Under the pieces are notes generated by a model that was given only the letters and a program-made list of their open reading frames with translations, was not told where the DNA came from and did not search any database. Shown one piece after another: positions 16,363-26,773 of a DNA stretch of 64,000 bases; the first letter of the stretch is position 1, and each line of letters starts with the position of its first letter. Where the stretch lies: positions 310,001 through 374,000 of the forward strand of contig NZ_JACHXO010000006.1 of the NCBI RefSeq assembly GCF_014192155.1, in the 5' to 3' direction. The DNA comes from Roseateles terrae (GTDB taxonomy: Bacteria; Pseudomonadota; Gammaproteobacteria; Burkholderiales; Burkholderiaceae_C). The position numbers were made by a program, and so were the translations under genes.

Positions 16363-17028
16363 TCAGCCCTGCATGAACTGCATCTGGGTGCCCGCCAGCT
16401 CAATCACGTCACCGTTCTTGAGCGGCACCGATTCGGCGGCCAGCGGCGCGCCGTTGACCACCGGGCGGGAGGCGCCTTCCACATGCGCAAAGACGTAGCC
16501 ACTGGGGCGCTTGGTGATGGAGGCGACCTGTACCCCAGGCTTGCCGACAGTGGTGACCACCTTGGACAGGGCCACTTCCCGGCCGGCCGCCGGGCCGTTG
16601 AGCACCTTGATGGCCGCCGGAGCGGCTGTGGCCGCAGGCGCACCGCCGCCCAGACCGCCGAAGGACGACGGCAGACCGAACCCACTGCTGGGCGCAGTCT
16701 GGCCCGGGCGCAGGATCATGGTCTTTTCGTAGTCGCCGCTGTCTTCGACCAGATACTTGATCTTGTACTTGCCGACTTCAATGACATCCCCGTGCGAGAG
16801 CAGCTGCTTCTTCACGGCCTTGCCATTGATGTAAGTGCCGTTGGTGGAGTTCAGGTCTTCGATGAAGACGTCCGAACCCACCATCTGCATGACGGCGTGC
16901 TCGCCGCTGACGGCGAGGTTGTCGATCACGATGTCGTTGTAGGGGCGCCGACCCAGTGTGGTCTTGTCCTTGGTGACCTGCACCTCTTTGATCACCACAC
17001 CATCGAGCGAAACCACCAGCTTGCCCAT
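16363..17028 (-). CDS. FHA domain protein with two forkhead-associated-like domains
   Basis: A 221-residue cytoplasmic protein. The N-terminal FHA domain (about residues 1-95) shows the phosphothreonine-binding elements LGRRPYND, SGEHA and LNSTNGTYINGK. A Gly/Ala-rich linker of about 35 residues follows. A second, more degenerate FHA-like fold (about 140-220) includes KVLNGPAAGREVAL and RPVVNGAPL. It is the third gene after a Ser/Thr kinase and a PP2C phosphatase on the same strand. It is the probable phospho-reader or substrate of that pair. Confidence 0.88.
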   Translation of the reverse strand: MGKLVVSLDGVVIKEVQVTKDKTTLGRRPYNDIVIDNLAVSGEHAVMQMVGSDVFIEDLNSTNGTYINGKAVKKQLLSHGDVIEVGKYKIKYLVEDSGDYEKTMILRPGQTAPSSGFGLPSSFGGLGGGAPAATAAPAAIKVLNGPAAGREVALSKVVTTVGKPGVQVASITKRPSGYVFAHVEGASRPVVNGAPLAAESVPLKNGDVIELAGTQMQFMQG

Positions 17029-17067
17029 CTTTGACCTCGTGTCCTGTCTTTAGTTGTGATGGCGCGC

Positions 17068-17862
17068 TCAGCGACGCCCGTGGTTACGACTGAAGGGCCA
17101 CCATGCCCACGGCTTGGTACGACTTTCCGCGCGAACCAGAACGATCGCAATATTATCCTTGCCGCCCATGTCATTGGCGGCATCCACCAGCGCCTGTGCA
17201 GCTTCAGGGAGGTCCGGGTGACTTTGCAGAATCTGCGCCACCGAGGCGTCATCCACCATATCAGACAGCCCGTCGCTGCACAGCAGGATCTCGTCGCCGG
17301 GTTGCAGTTCATGCTGGTGGATTTCCAGCATGACGGTGTCTTCCACCCCCACAGCCCGTGTCACCAGATTCTTGTTGCTGGAAAACACCGCTTCTTCAGG
17401 CGTAAGCAGACCAGCATCGATCTGCTCTTGCAGTAACGAATGGTCTCTCGTGATCTGGACCAGCTGGCCGTCCCGCAGGCGATACGCGCGGGAATCGCCC
17501 ACATGGCCCAGCAGCACGCTCTGTTCCCGGAACACCGCCACGACCAGCGTCGTGCCCATGCCGGCATAACGCGGGTTGGTGTTGGCGGCGTTGAAGATCG
17601 CCCGGTTGGCGTTGTCCACGCAGATGTCCATCGCACGGCGGACATCGGCATCCGAGGCCTGCTGACCCGCTTCCGCCAGCCAGCGACCCAATTCCGCCTT
17701 GATGAAGGAGGTCAGCATCTGGCTGGCCACCTCCCCGGCGTTGTAACCGCCCATGCCGTCTGCCAGCACGGCCAGGCCGACGCCGGGATCCAGGGCGATC
17801 GAGTCTTCATTGTTGTCGCGCACTCGACCGGTGTCGGTCGCGCTGAAGAACTCCAGGGTCAT
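17068..17862 (-). CDS. PP2C-family Ser/Thr protein phosphatase (Stp1-like)
   Basis: A 264-residue PPM phosphatase. Metal-binding motifs are in order: RDNNEDS (Asp16, Glu19, Asp20), LADGMGGYNAGEVAS (Asp35), LCSDGLSDMVDD and GGKDNIAIVLV. Length and motifs match bacterial Stp1/PrpC. Its start overlaps the kinase stop codon by four bases, so the two are translationally coupled. It presumably reverses phosphorylation by that kinase. No membrane segment is present. Confidence 0.92.
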   Translation of the reverse strand: MTLEFFSATDTGRVRDNNEDSIALDPGVGLAVLADGMGGYNAGEVASQMLTSFIKAELGRWLAEAGQQASDADVRRAMDICVDNANRAIFNAANTNPRYAGMGTTLVVAVFREQSVLLGHVGDSRAYRLRDGQLVQITRDHSLLQEQIDAGLLTPEEAVFSSNKNLVTRAVGVEDTVMLEIHQHELQPGDEILLCSDGLSDMVDDASVAQILQSHPDLPEAAQALVDAANDMGGKDNIAIVLVRAESRTKPWAWWPFSRNHGRR

Positions 17863-18986
17863 GTGTTGCGGGTGGGATCGTCTGGGGGAGGATGATTGTG
17901 CACCGCCGCGCTACCCTGCAGGCGTAAAGTTTCCTCGAAAGCCAGCCCCGCTGTCGGGGGGGTTGTCGCAGGATCGCCCTCATCGGTGCGCTTGTCGCTC
18001 CCACTTGAGGGGGTTGCGGCGACCTCGCCCTTGCTGTTGGCCAGCTCGACCGGCAGATCGGCGAGCACCGCTTCCAGATCCTGGGCGAGTTGCTCACCGG
18101 ATGCATATCGCAATTCAGGCCGTTTTTCGAGCGACAACGCCACCACCATCGCCAGCGATTCCGGCAGATCCGCGCGGTACAGCCGGACGTCGGGTGGGGG
18201 TTGGTTGGCAATCTGGTGCATCAGGGACGCCATGGACTCCGATTGATGGGGCAGATGCCCTGTCAAAAGCTGAAACAACATGACGCCTAAAGAATACAGG
18301 TCGCTGCGGCCATCCACCTTCAACCCCGCCAGTTGTTCCGGGGACATGTAGGAGGGGGTGCCCAGGACGAGCCCGGTACGGGTGCGGCTGCCGTCCGCCA
18401 TGCGGGCGATGCCGAAATCCATGATCTTCACGCTGCCGGTGGCCCGGTCCAGCATGACATTGGCGGGTTTGATGTCGCGGTGCACCACGCCGTGGCTGTG
18501 GGCGTAATGCAGCGCCCGGGCCAGGCGGGCGCCCAGCAGCAGCACTTCGCGCAGCGGCAGGCGGTGGCCGTCCCGGGTGTAGTGGCTGAGGTCATGCCCG
18601 ACCACCAGCTCCATGGCGATCCAGGTGTCTCCGCCGCTTTCGCCGGCATCGAGCACCCGCAGGATGTCGGGATGCTCCAGATGCTGGGCGGCGCTGGCTT
18701 CACGAATGAAGCGCTCCCGCACGTCCAGCAGATCCTCCGGCGCGAACTCACGCTGCAGCGAGAGCCGTTTGATCGCGACCGGGCCCCCACTGCGCCGGTC
18801 CACCGCCTGATGGACCTTGGCCATGGCGCCGCGGCCGATTTCGTGGCCGAGCTCGTAATTATCCAGACGGGAGCCGGCCCACCGCGGCATGGGCTGCGTG
18901 GTCTGCAGCGCACTGGGCAGATCTTCCACCACCGGCGGCGGAAGAGATCGTCCCAGCAGTCGCTTGAAGAACCCAGCAGCGGTCAT
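17859..18986 (-). CDS. Hanks-type serine/threonine protein kinase
   Basis: A 375-residue kinase with complete catalytic motifs: glycine loop IGRGAMAKVHQAV (about 50-62), Lys73 in VAIKRL, HRDIKPANVML with Asp171, and DFGIARM with Asp190. An APE-like segment, TPSYMSPEQL, follows. The C-terminal 90 residues are polar and low-complexity, and no transmembrane helix or PASTA repeat is seen, so it should be cytoplasmic. It leads a three-gene module with PP2C and FHA proteins. The trigger and targets are unknown. Confidence 0.92.
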   Translation of the reverse strand: MTAAGFFKRLLGRSLPPPVVEDLPSALQTTQPMPRWAGSRLDNYELGHEIGRGAMAKVHQAVDRRSGGPVAIKRLSLQREFAPEDLLDVRERFIREASAAQHLEHPDILRVLDAGESGGDTWIAMELVVGHDLSHYTRDGHRLPLREVLLLGARLARALHYAHSHGVVHRDIKPANVMLDRATGSVKIMDFGIARMADGSRTRTGLVLGTPSYMSPEQLAGLKVDGRSDLYSLGVMLFQLLTGHLPHQSESMASLMHQIANQPPPDVRLYRADLPESLAMVVALSLEKRPELRYASGEQLAQDLEAVLADLPVELANSKGEVAATPSSGSDKRTDEGDPATTPPTAGLAFEETLRLQGSAAVHNHPPPDDPTRNT

Positions 18987-19026
18987 GGGAGGGTGGTGCT
19001 CGGGTCAGGGTTGAGTCGGACGGGAT

Positions 19027-19758
19027 TCAGGCCTGCTTCGGCCGGCGGCTGGCCAGCAGCTTGCCGGTGCCCAGCACCAGCAGCGCCCCGATCACCCCGG
19101 CGCCGTACTGCAGCCAGGGCACCACCACCGTCGTGCCCGGCTTGCTGCCCGGCTGGTTGGGAACCCAGCCACTCAGGGCCGGGTCGGTCACCAGCATGGT
19201 ACCCGCAATCCAGCCCAGCAGCATCGCGCCCAGGGTGATGACGGTGGGATACCGGTCCATGAGCTTGATGACCAGCTGGCTGCCCCAGACGATGATCGGA
19301 ATCGAGACCAGCAGGCCGAAGATCACCAGAATCAGCTGGTGGCCATGGCCCGCGCCTTCAGCGGCGCCGGCGATGGCGATCACGTTGTCCAGCGACATGA
19401 CGAAGTCCGCCACGATCACCGTCTTCACCGCCGCCCAGAGCTTGTCGCTGGCCTGGATGTTGGCGTGGTCATCGTCTTCTTCCGGCAGCATCAACTTGAT
19501 GCCGATCCAGAACAGCAGCAGGCCGCCGACCAGCTTCAGGAAGGGCAGCGCCAGCAGTTGCAGCGCAAAGAAGATCAGGACGACCCGCAGAATGATGGCG
19601 CCCGCGGTGCCCCAGAGGATGCCCTGGGTACGGAGCTTGGGCGGCAGCTTGCGGCAGGCCAGCGCAATCACGACGGCGTTGTCGCCGCCGAGCAGGATGT
19701 CGATCGCGATGATCTGGAGAACCGCCAGCCAGAACGGGGCGTGGAGAAGCATGTCCAT
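19027..19758 (-). CDS. TerC family membrane protein (YjbE-like)
   Basis: A 243-residue polytopic protein of the shorter TerC/YjbE branch. Acidic motifs are IIAIDILLGGDNAVVIALAC near residue 15 and VADFVMSLDNVIAIAGAAEG near residue 125; about seven membrane segments are visible. YjbE/MeeF-type proteins have been linked to Mn(II) export and metalation of secreted enzymes. Unlike the TerC gene at 3600-4580, no yybP-ykoY motif is visible upstream. ATG at 19758 (MDMLLHAPF) was chosen; the longer frame adds a non-conserved 24 residues. Confidence 0.88.
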   Translation of the reverse strand: MDMLLHAPFWLAVLQIIAIDILLGGDNAVVIALACRKLPPKLRTQGILWGTAGAIILRVVLIFFALQLLALPFLKLVGGLLLFWIGIKLMLPEEDDDHANIQASDKLWAAVKTVIVADFVMSLDNVIAIAGAAEGAGHGHQLILVIFGLLVSIPIIVWGSQLVIKLMDRYPTVITLGAMLLGWIAGTMLVTDPALSGWVPNQPGSKPGTTVVVPWLQYGAGVIGALLVLGTGKLLASRRPKQA

Positions 19759-19830
19759 ATGCGAAGACCTGCTGGATGTCGCGTCAGGCGCGCACCCAGT
19801 GTAGAACGGTTGGGGGGACCCAAACGACAA

Positions 19831-19850
19831 GAGGGGCCTTGCGGCCCCTC
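19831..19850 (-). terminator. Possible terminator between sucD and terC
   Basis: An 8-bp GC stem (gaggggcc / ggcccctc) with a TTGC loop. On the minus strand it is followed by TTGTCGTTTG, a weak T-rich tail. It lies about 100 nt beyond the sucD stop codon. Confidence 0.5.
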
Positions 19851-19901
19851 CTGGATCGTCGGTGGAAGCTGGCGCATTGTCGGCGCCGGCCCCCCGGGCT
19901 T

Positions 19902-19949
19902 CTGATGCGTGGAATTACGCATCAGAGGCTTTGACAGGTTTTTCCTGTC
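19902..19949 (-). repeat. Two consecutive inverted repeats downstream of sucD
   Basis: A 9-bp dyad (ctgatgcgt / acgcatcag, 6-nt loop) at 19902-19925 is followed by gacagg/cctgtc at 19933-19949, immediately after the sucD stop codon. Neither has a T tract. They may protect the 3' end of sucCD mRNA. Confidence 0.45.
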
Positions 19950-19951
19950 GC

Positions 19952-20845
<894 letters not shown>

Positions 20846-20872
20846 GTCGTATTCCTTGGCTGGGTCTTCGGC

Positions 20873-22033
<1,161 letters not shown>

Positions 22034-22526
22034 AGGGAGGTCTCGCTTGATGAATGATCAGGAAGAGAAAGCCGAGGCCGCGGCAGCGTGGCACTGGCTC
22101 GGATGTGGGGTTTGCAGGGTCACGGCGATGGTCATGGCCATGGGCACTGGCCGCTGGAGCGCGGCGGACCCATGGACAGAACCGTCGGCAATGCGACGAC
22201 CCAGCCAGTGGCGTGCGGAGGAGGCGATGAAAGACATAGACCCGATGCAAACACGCAAAAACAGGCCCGCGGCCAATGGCGAGCGGGCAGCTTGCGAAGC
22301 CGCCAATGTAGCATGCTGCATAGCATCAAGGCTTTCACGGGAATGACACGCGCCCCGCGATGCTTGAATTAGGGGCATGCAACCAGCCTCCGCAGGCCCC
22401 GGGATGGGCGGATGGCGGTGTTTTTGCCACAGGGTGGTGCGGCCGGGCGGTCTGTGGAGGCCGGAAGCGATGAAGCGGGCGCCTGCACGGCGGTGGTCCG
22501 TCAGAGGGGCCCGAACGCGGAGGCCC
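22034..22526. other. Intergenic region between recX and sucC
   Basis: A 493-bp stretch that should hold the sucCD promoter on the minus strand. I see no gene-like frame and no convincing promoter or riboswitch. Minor palindromes (for example around 22130-22150) are noted but not interpretable. Confidence 0.4.
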
Positions 22527-23084
22527 TCAGGCCGATTCGTCCGCTGACTTCAACGCGCGAATGGCCCGCCGGGCCACATCAGATTGAAAGCCACGTCCCA
22601 GCAGAAAGCGCATCTGGCGGGCTTCCTGCGCGGCGTCCCATGCCACGACGGCGCTGAACTTGCGTCGCAACAGCTCGCAGGCGCGGCTGAGCTCGGTTTC
22701 AGCCAGGGAGGACCGCTGGTCGGCGTCCAGGCTGAGGCCGTGCTGGGCCAGCTCCTGCTCGATCCGTCGCTGGCCCCACCGGGCGGACCTGACGTGCAGG
22801 CGGGACTCCACGAAGCGCGATTCATCGAGGTAGCCCTGCTGGCGGAGCCAGACGAGGACTTCCTCGACCTGCTGGCCAAGGTCGGGCGTTCTCGACTCAT
22901 CGGCCTCAGCGCCAACGGCATCGGCATGGCTCTCAGCCGCCCCATCGGCAGCGAAGCCGGTGGCATCAGCAGCCGCCTGCCGCGCAATGCGGCCCAGCTT
23001 TCGCCGCAGCTCCAGTTCGCTGTGATCGCGCTGGGCCAGCAGGGTGACCGCCCGCGCTCTCAGCGAGAGCGGCTGACGCGCCAT
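22527..23084 (-). CDS. recX: RecA regulator RecX
   Basis: A 185-residue RecX family protein that modulates RecA filaments. It has the helical tandem-repeat pattern of the family (ALTLLAQRDHSELELRRKL-like start; VLVWLRQQGYLDESRFVESR; RRIEQELAQHGL; RQMRFLLGRGFQSDVARRAI). An Ala-rich, acidic insert of about 30 residues near 40-70 makes it slightly longer than E. coli RecX. It starts 10 bp after recA on the same strand, so it shares the SOS-controlled transcript. Confidence 0.93.
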   Translation of the reverse strand: MARQPLSLRARAVTLLAQRDHSELELRRKLGRIARQAAADATGFAADGAAESHADAVGAEADESRTPDLGQQVEEVLVWLRQQGYLDESRFVESRLHVRSARWGQRRIEQELAQHGLSLDADQRSSLAETELSRACELLRRKFSAVVAWDAAQEARQMRFLLGRGFQSDVARRAIRALKSADESA

Positions 23085-23093
23085 GACCCCGCC

Positions 23094-24137
23094 TTATTCC
23101 GCCGATTCTGGCGTAGCGCCCAGCAGCGGGATGCCCAGTGAATCGCGGATCTTGTTTTCGATCTCGACGGCCAGGTCGGCGTTCTCACGCAGGAATTCCC
23201 GTGCGTTGTCCTTGCCCTGGCCGATCTTCTCGCCGCTGTAGGCGTACCAGGCACCGGCCTTGTCCACGATCTTCGCGGTCACGCCCATGTCGATGATTTC
23301 GCCTTCGCGGCTGATGCCTTCACCGTACAGGATGTCGAATTCCGCCGTCTTGAACGGAGGCGCCACCTTGTTCTTCACCACCTTGACCTTGGTTTCGGAA
23401 CCGATGACTTCTTCGCCCTTCTTGATGGAGCCGATGCGGCGGATGTCCAGACGCACCGAGGCGTAGAACTTCAGCGCATTACCGCCGGTGGTGGTTTCCG
23501 GCGAACCGAACATCACACCGATCTTCATGCGGATCTGGTTGATGAAGATGACGGTGCAGTTCGTCTTCTTGATGGTGGCGGTCAGCTTGCGCAGGGCCTG
23601 GCTCATCAGGCGGGCCTGCAGGCCGGGCAGGGCATCGCCCATTTCGCCTTCGAGTTCGGCCTTGGGCGTCAGGGCGGCGACCGAGTCGATGATGATCAGG
23701 TCGACCGAGCCGGAGCGCACCAGGGCGTCGACGATCTCGAGGGCCTGTTCACCGGTGTCCGGCTGGCTGATCAGCAGTTCCTGCAGGTTCACGCCCAGCT
23801 TCTGCGCGTATTGCACATCCAGCGCGTGTTCCGCGTCGATGAAGGCGCACACGCCTTGCAGCTTCTGCATCTGGGCGATGACCTGCAGCGTCAGCGTGGT
23901 CTTGCCTGACGATTCCGGACCGTAGATCTCAATCACACGGCCGCGCGGCAGACCACCCACGCCCAGTGCGATGTCCAGGCCCAGGGAGCCGGTGGAGACC
24001 ACCTGGATGTCTTCAATCTTCTCGCCTTCACCCAGGCGCATGATCGAGCCCTTGCCGAACTGCTTTTCGATCTGGGCAAGTGCGGCCTGCAGGGCCTTGG
24101 CTTTTTCGGGGTTGGCGTTTTTGACGGGGGCGTCCAT
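23094..24137 (-). CDS. recA: Recombinase RecA
   Basis: A 347-residue RecA. Walker [14 protein letters not shown], Walker [11 protein letters not shown], loop L1 with [20 protein letters not shown] and L2 with [20 protein letters not shown] are all intact. It performs strand exchange and LexA autocleavage. The start at 24137 ([12 protein letters not shown]) has GGAG nine bases upstream; ATG at 24146 (MLHMDAPV) is possible. A LexA box and -10 element precede it and recX follows. Confidence 0.98.
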   Translation of the reverse strand: MDAPVKNANPEKAKALQAALAQIEKQFGKGSIMRLGEGEKIEDIQVVSTGSLGLDIALGVGGLPRGRVIEIYGPESSGKTTLTLQVIAQMQKLQGVCAFIDAEHALDVQYAQKLGVNLQELLISQPDTGEQALEIVDALVRSGSVDLIIIDSVAALTPKAELEGEMGDALPGLQARLMSQALRKLTATIKKTNCTVIFINQIRMKIGVMFGSPETTTGGNALKFYASVRLDIRRIGSIKKGEEVIGSETKVKVVKNKVAPPFKTAEFDILYGEGISREGEIIDMGVTAKIVDKAGAWYAYSGEKIGQGKDNAREFLRENADLAVEIENKIRDSLGIPLLGATPESAE

Positions 24138-24469
24138 GTGAAGCATCTCCAAGTGGCTGCGCCGGATTATGGCCCAATCTGTATATCTGTACAGTGGTTC
24201 TGTGGCCACGCCGCAGCGGTTGCAATGAAGCCATCCTAGGTCGTCACTCGCTCATGACGTGAGCCACCCCGACAGATTCCCTCCAGAAGCTGTGACGGTC
24301 ACCCCGGCAAGGGCGATGGTGGTCGTGTCGGCCCCCACCCACCGCGACTGCCCCAACGGCCACCAGCGCCACCACGGCCAGAACAGCCACGACGGCCGCG
24401 CAAACGCCTACAGCCAGCGATAGGCTCGCTCCCTAGAATCAGAGCATTCAAGAATGACGGGAGACACCG
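24138..24469. other. Divergent intergenic region between recA and the response regulator
   Basis: This 332-bp segment contains the recA LexA box. On the plus strand TAGAAT near 24434 may be the -10 for the two-component operon, but no clear -35 was found. GGGAG precedes the response regulator start by seven bases. No gene is seen. Confidence 0.5.
24166..24194 (-). promoter_or_regulatory. recA promoter with LexA (SOS) box
   Basis: CTGTATATCTGTACAG at 24179-24194 matches the LexA consensus CTGT-N8-ACAG perfectly in both half-sites. A -10 element CATAAT (minus strand, 24171-24166) lies just downstream. The operator covers the -35/spacer region, as in other recA genes, and begins about 42 nt from the start codon. 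Confidence 0.9.
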
Positions 24470-25141
24470 ATGCGCATCCTGATTGCCGAGGACGACCAGG
24501 TGCTGGCCGACGGCCTGCTGCGGTCGCTGCGGGCCTCCGGCTGCGCGGCGGACCAGGTGGGCAGCGGCACCGAGGCGGACGCCGCCCTGGCGTCCCATGA
24601 GTTTGACCTGCTGATCCTGGACCTGGGCCTGCCGCGCATGCACGGGCTGGAGGTGCTGCGGCGGCTGCGCGCCCGGGGCTCCTCGGTGCCGGTGCTGATC
24701 CTCACCGCGGCCGACAGCATCGAGGAACGGGTCAAAGGCCTGGACCTGGGCGCGGACGACTACATGGCCAAGCCCTTTTCCCTGCAGGAGCTGGAAGCAC
24801 GGGTGCGGGCGCTGACCCGCCGCGGTCTAGGCACGGCGTCCAGCGTCATCAAGCATGGCCCGCTGAGTTTTGATGCCACCGGCCGCGTGGCCTACATCAA
24901 CGACCAGATGGTGGAGCTGTCGGCGCGCGAGTTGTCGCTGCTGGAAGTGCTGCTGCAGCGCGCCGGCCGCCTGGTGAGCAAGGATCAGCTGGTCGAGCGC
25001 CTGTGTGAATGGGGCGAGGAAGTCAGCAACAACGCCATCGAGGTCTACATCCACCGCCTGCGCAAAAAGATTGAGCAAGGGCCTATTCGCATCGCCACGG
25101 TCCGGGGGCTGGGCTACTGCCTTGAAAAGATCCCCGGCTGA
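24470..25141 (+). CDS. OmpR-family response regulator (TctD/QseB-like)
   Basis: A 223-residue two-domain regulator. The receiver has the acidic pair in AEDDQ (Asp8, Asp9), phospho-acceptor Asp51 in LILDLGLPRMHG, and Lys in MAKPFSLQELEARVRAL. The C-terminal winged helix shows ELSARELSLLEVLLQRAG and EVYIHRLRKKIEQGPIRI, ending VRGLGYCLEK. A GGGAG ribosome-binding site lies seven bases before the ATG. The partner kinase is the next gene, 130 bp away. The signal and regulon are unknown, and no tricarboxylate transporter genes are adjacent. Confidence 0.92.
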   Translation: MRILIAEDDQVLADGLLRSLRASGCAADQVGSGTEADAALASHEFDLLILDLGLPRMHGLEVLRRLRARGSSVPVLILTAADSIEERVKGLDLGADDYMAKPFSLQELEARVRALTRRGLGTASSVIKHGPLSFDATGRVAYINDQMVELSARELSLLEVLLQRAGRLVSKDQLVERLCEWGEEVSNNAIEVYIHRLRKKIEQGPIRIATVRGLGYCLEKIPG

Positions 25142-25270
25142 TCCCTTCGGCGCCGCTTCCGACGCCTGCCCCCATCGGAGGATCGGCCCAGCCAATGCCG
25201 CCCCACCCGTCGCTCATGGGGCGGCCGTCCGTCGCGGACGCCTTGAGCCGGTCCTCGCGGAGGCGCACCC

Positions 25271-26758
25271 TTGAGCGCCGCCAGCGGCCACCGCTCCCTC
25301 TTCGGCGAGATCCTCGACTGGATGCTCGCCCCGCTGCTGGTGATCTGGCCGATCAGCGTGGCGCTCACCTGGCTGGTGGCGCAGGGCATTGCCAACAAGC
25401 CTTACGACCGCGAACTCGGCGAGATGGCCCGCACCCTGGGCCTGCAGGTCGCCACCGAGCCCTCCCCGGGCGATCTGCCCAAGGGCCGCTCCCGTTATGC
25501 GCTGGCACCTGAAGCGGCTGCGCTGCTGCGGGCCGATGAGTCCGACACCATCTACTACCAGGTGCTCGGCCTGCGCGGGGAACTGCTCAGCGGCGATCGC
25601 CATCTCGCCGTGCCCGACAAGGAGCCGCCGGTCGTCCCCTGGGAACTGCACTTCCGCGACGACGAAGTCAGCAATGAATCGGTGCGGGTCGCCTTCCTGT
25701 GGGTGGTGCCGGAGGGCATGGCCGGCAGCGACCGGATGATGCTGGTGCAGGTGGCCGAAACGCTGGGCAAACGCTCGCGGCTGACCAACGAGATCATCAA
25801 GGGCGTGATCCTGCCGCAGTTCGTCATCCTGCCGCTAGCGGTGCTGCTGGTGTGGCTGGCGCTGGCACGTGGCATTGCGCCGCTGAACGAATTGCAGCGC
25901 CGCATCCGCTCGCGGGACAGCTCCGACCTCAGCCCCATCGACGAACACCGCATTCCGGACGAAGTGGCCCCGCTGGTGCAGGCCATCAACGACCTGCTGG
26001 AACGGCTGGACCAGTCCATCCGCGCCCAGAAGCATTTCCTCGCGGATGCCGCGCACCAGCTCAAGACGCCGCTCGCCGGCCTGCGCACCCAGGCGGAGCT
26101 GGCGCAGCGGGAGATCGACGAAGGGCGCAGCTCTCCGGCCGAGCTCAGACGCTCGCTGCAGCAGATTGCCCTGTCCAGCCAGCGTGCGGCCCACATGGTG
26201 AACCAGCTGCTGGCCATGGCGCGGGCAGAGGACCAGGAACACGCCTCGCGCCGAAGTGAAGTCAACCTGCCGGTGCTGGCGATGGAGACGGTGCGGGACT
26301 TCGTCCCCCGGGCGATGGAGAAGCGGCTGGATCTCGGCTACGAAGGCCCGGAGCCGGACCGTGCCGGCCTGCGGCTGCAGGGGCACCCGCTGCTGATCCG
26401 GGAGCTGATCCGCAACCTGGTGGACAACGCCCTGCTCTACACCCCGGCGGGCGGCACCATCACCGTCCGGGTGGTGGAGGATCCGTTCGGCCAGGTGTGT
26501 GTGCTGCAGGTGGAGGACTCGGGCCCGGGCATTCTCGAGTCGGAACGGGAGAAGGTGTTCCAGCCCTTCTATCGCGCGCTGGGGACCGACGTGGACGGCT
26601 CCGGCCTGGGCCTGGCCATCGTGCGGGAGATCGTGCAGCAGCACGAGGCGGACATCAGCGTCGATGACACCCGGCCTCGCCGGCAGGCGGAGGCTGAAGG
26701 CCAGGGGCCGGGCGCGCGGTTCACCATCCGCTTCCCGGCGCATCCCCGGCGGGCCTGA
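25271..26758 (+). CDS. Sensor histidine kinase (TctE/QseC-like)
   Basis: A 495-residue inner-membrane kinase. TM1 is about residues 17-40, a periplasmic TctE-type (2CSK_N-like) sensor spans about 41-170, and TM2 is about 177-203. A HAMP-like linker precedes the H-box HFLADAAHQLKTPLAGL. The ATPase domain has NLVDNALLYTP, DSGPGILESE and GSGLGLAIVREIVQQH. The start is TTG: GGAGG lies seven bases upstream and no better in-frame ATG precedes the first membrane segment. It should phosphorylate the adjacent regulator. Confidence 0.92.
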   Translation: MSAASGHRSLFGEILDWMLAPLLVIWPISVALTWLVAQGIANKPYDRELGEMARTLGLQVATEPSPGDLPKGRSRYALAPEAAALLRADESDTIYYQVLGLRGELLSGDRHLAVPDKEPPVVPWELHFRDDEVSNESVRVAFLWVVPEGMAGSDRMMLVQVAETLGKRSRLTNEIIKGVILPQFVILPLAVLLVWLALARGIAPLNELQRRIRSRDSSDLSPIDEHRIPDEVAPLVQAINDLLERLDQSIRAQKHFLADAAHQLKTPLAGLRTQAELAQREIDEGRSSPAELRRSLQQIALSSQRAAHMVNQLLAMARAEDQEHASRRSEVNLPVLAMETVRDFVPRAMEKRLDLGYEGPEPDRAGLRLQGHPLLIRELIRNLVDNALLYTPAGGTITVRVVEDPFGQVCVLQVEDSGPGILESEREKVFQPFYRALGTDVDGSGLGLAIVREIVQQHEADISVDDTRPRRQAEAEGQGPGARFTIRFPAHPRRA

Positions 26759-26773
26759 CGCGCGAGGGCGTCA
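26756..26773. other. Inverted repeat spanning two convergent stop codons
   Basis: TGACGC (26756-26761) and GCGTCA (26768-26773) form a 6-bp dyad. The left arm contains the kinase stop codon and the right arm contains the rodA stop codon on the other strand. It may act as a small bidirectional transcript end, though no T tracts are present. Confidence 0.4.

Noticed and set aside
22034-22526. Small plus-strand genes between recX and sucC
   Set aside because: Short frames without ribosome-binding sites or family features; treated as intergenic.
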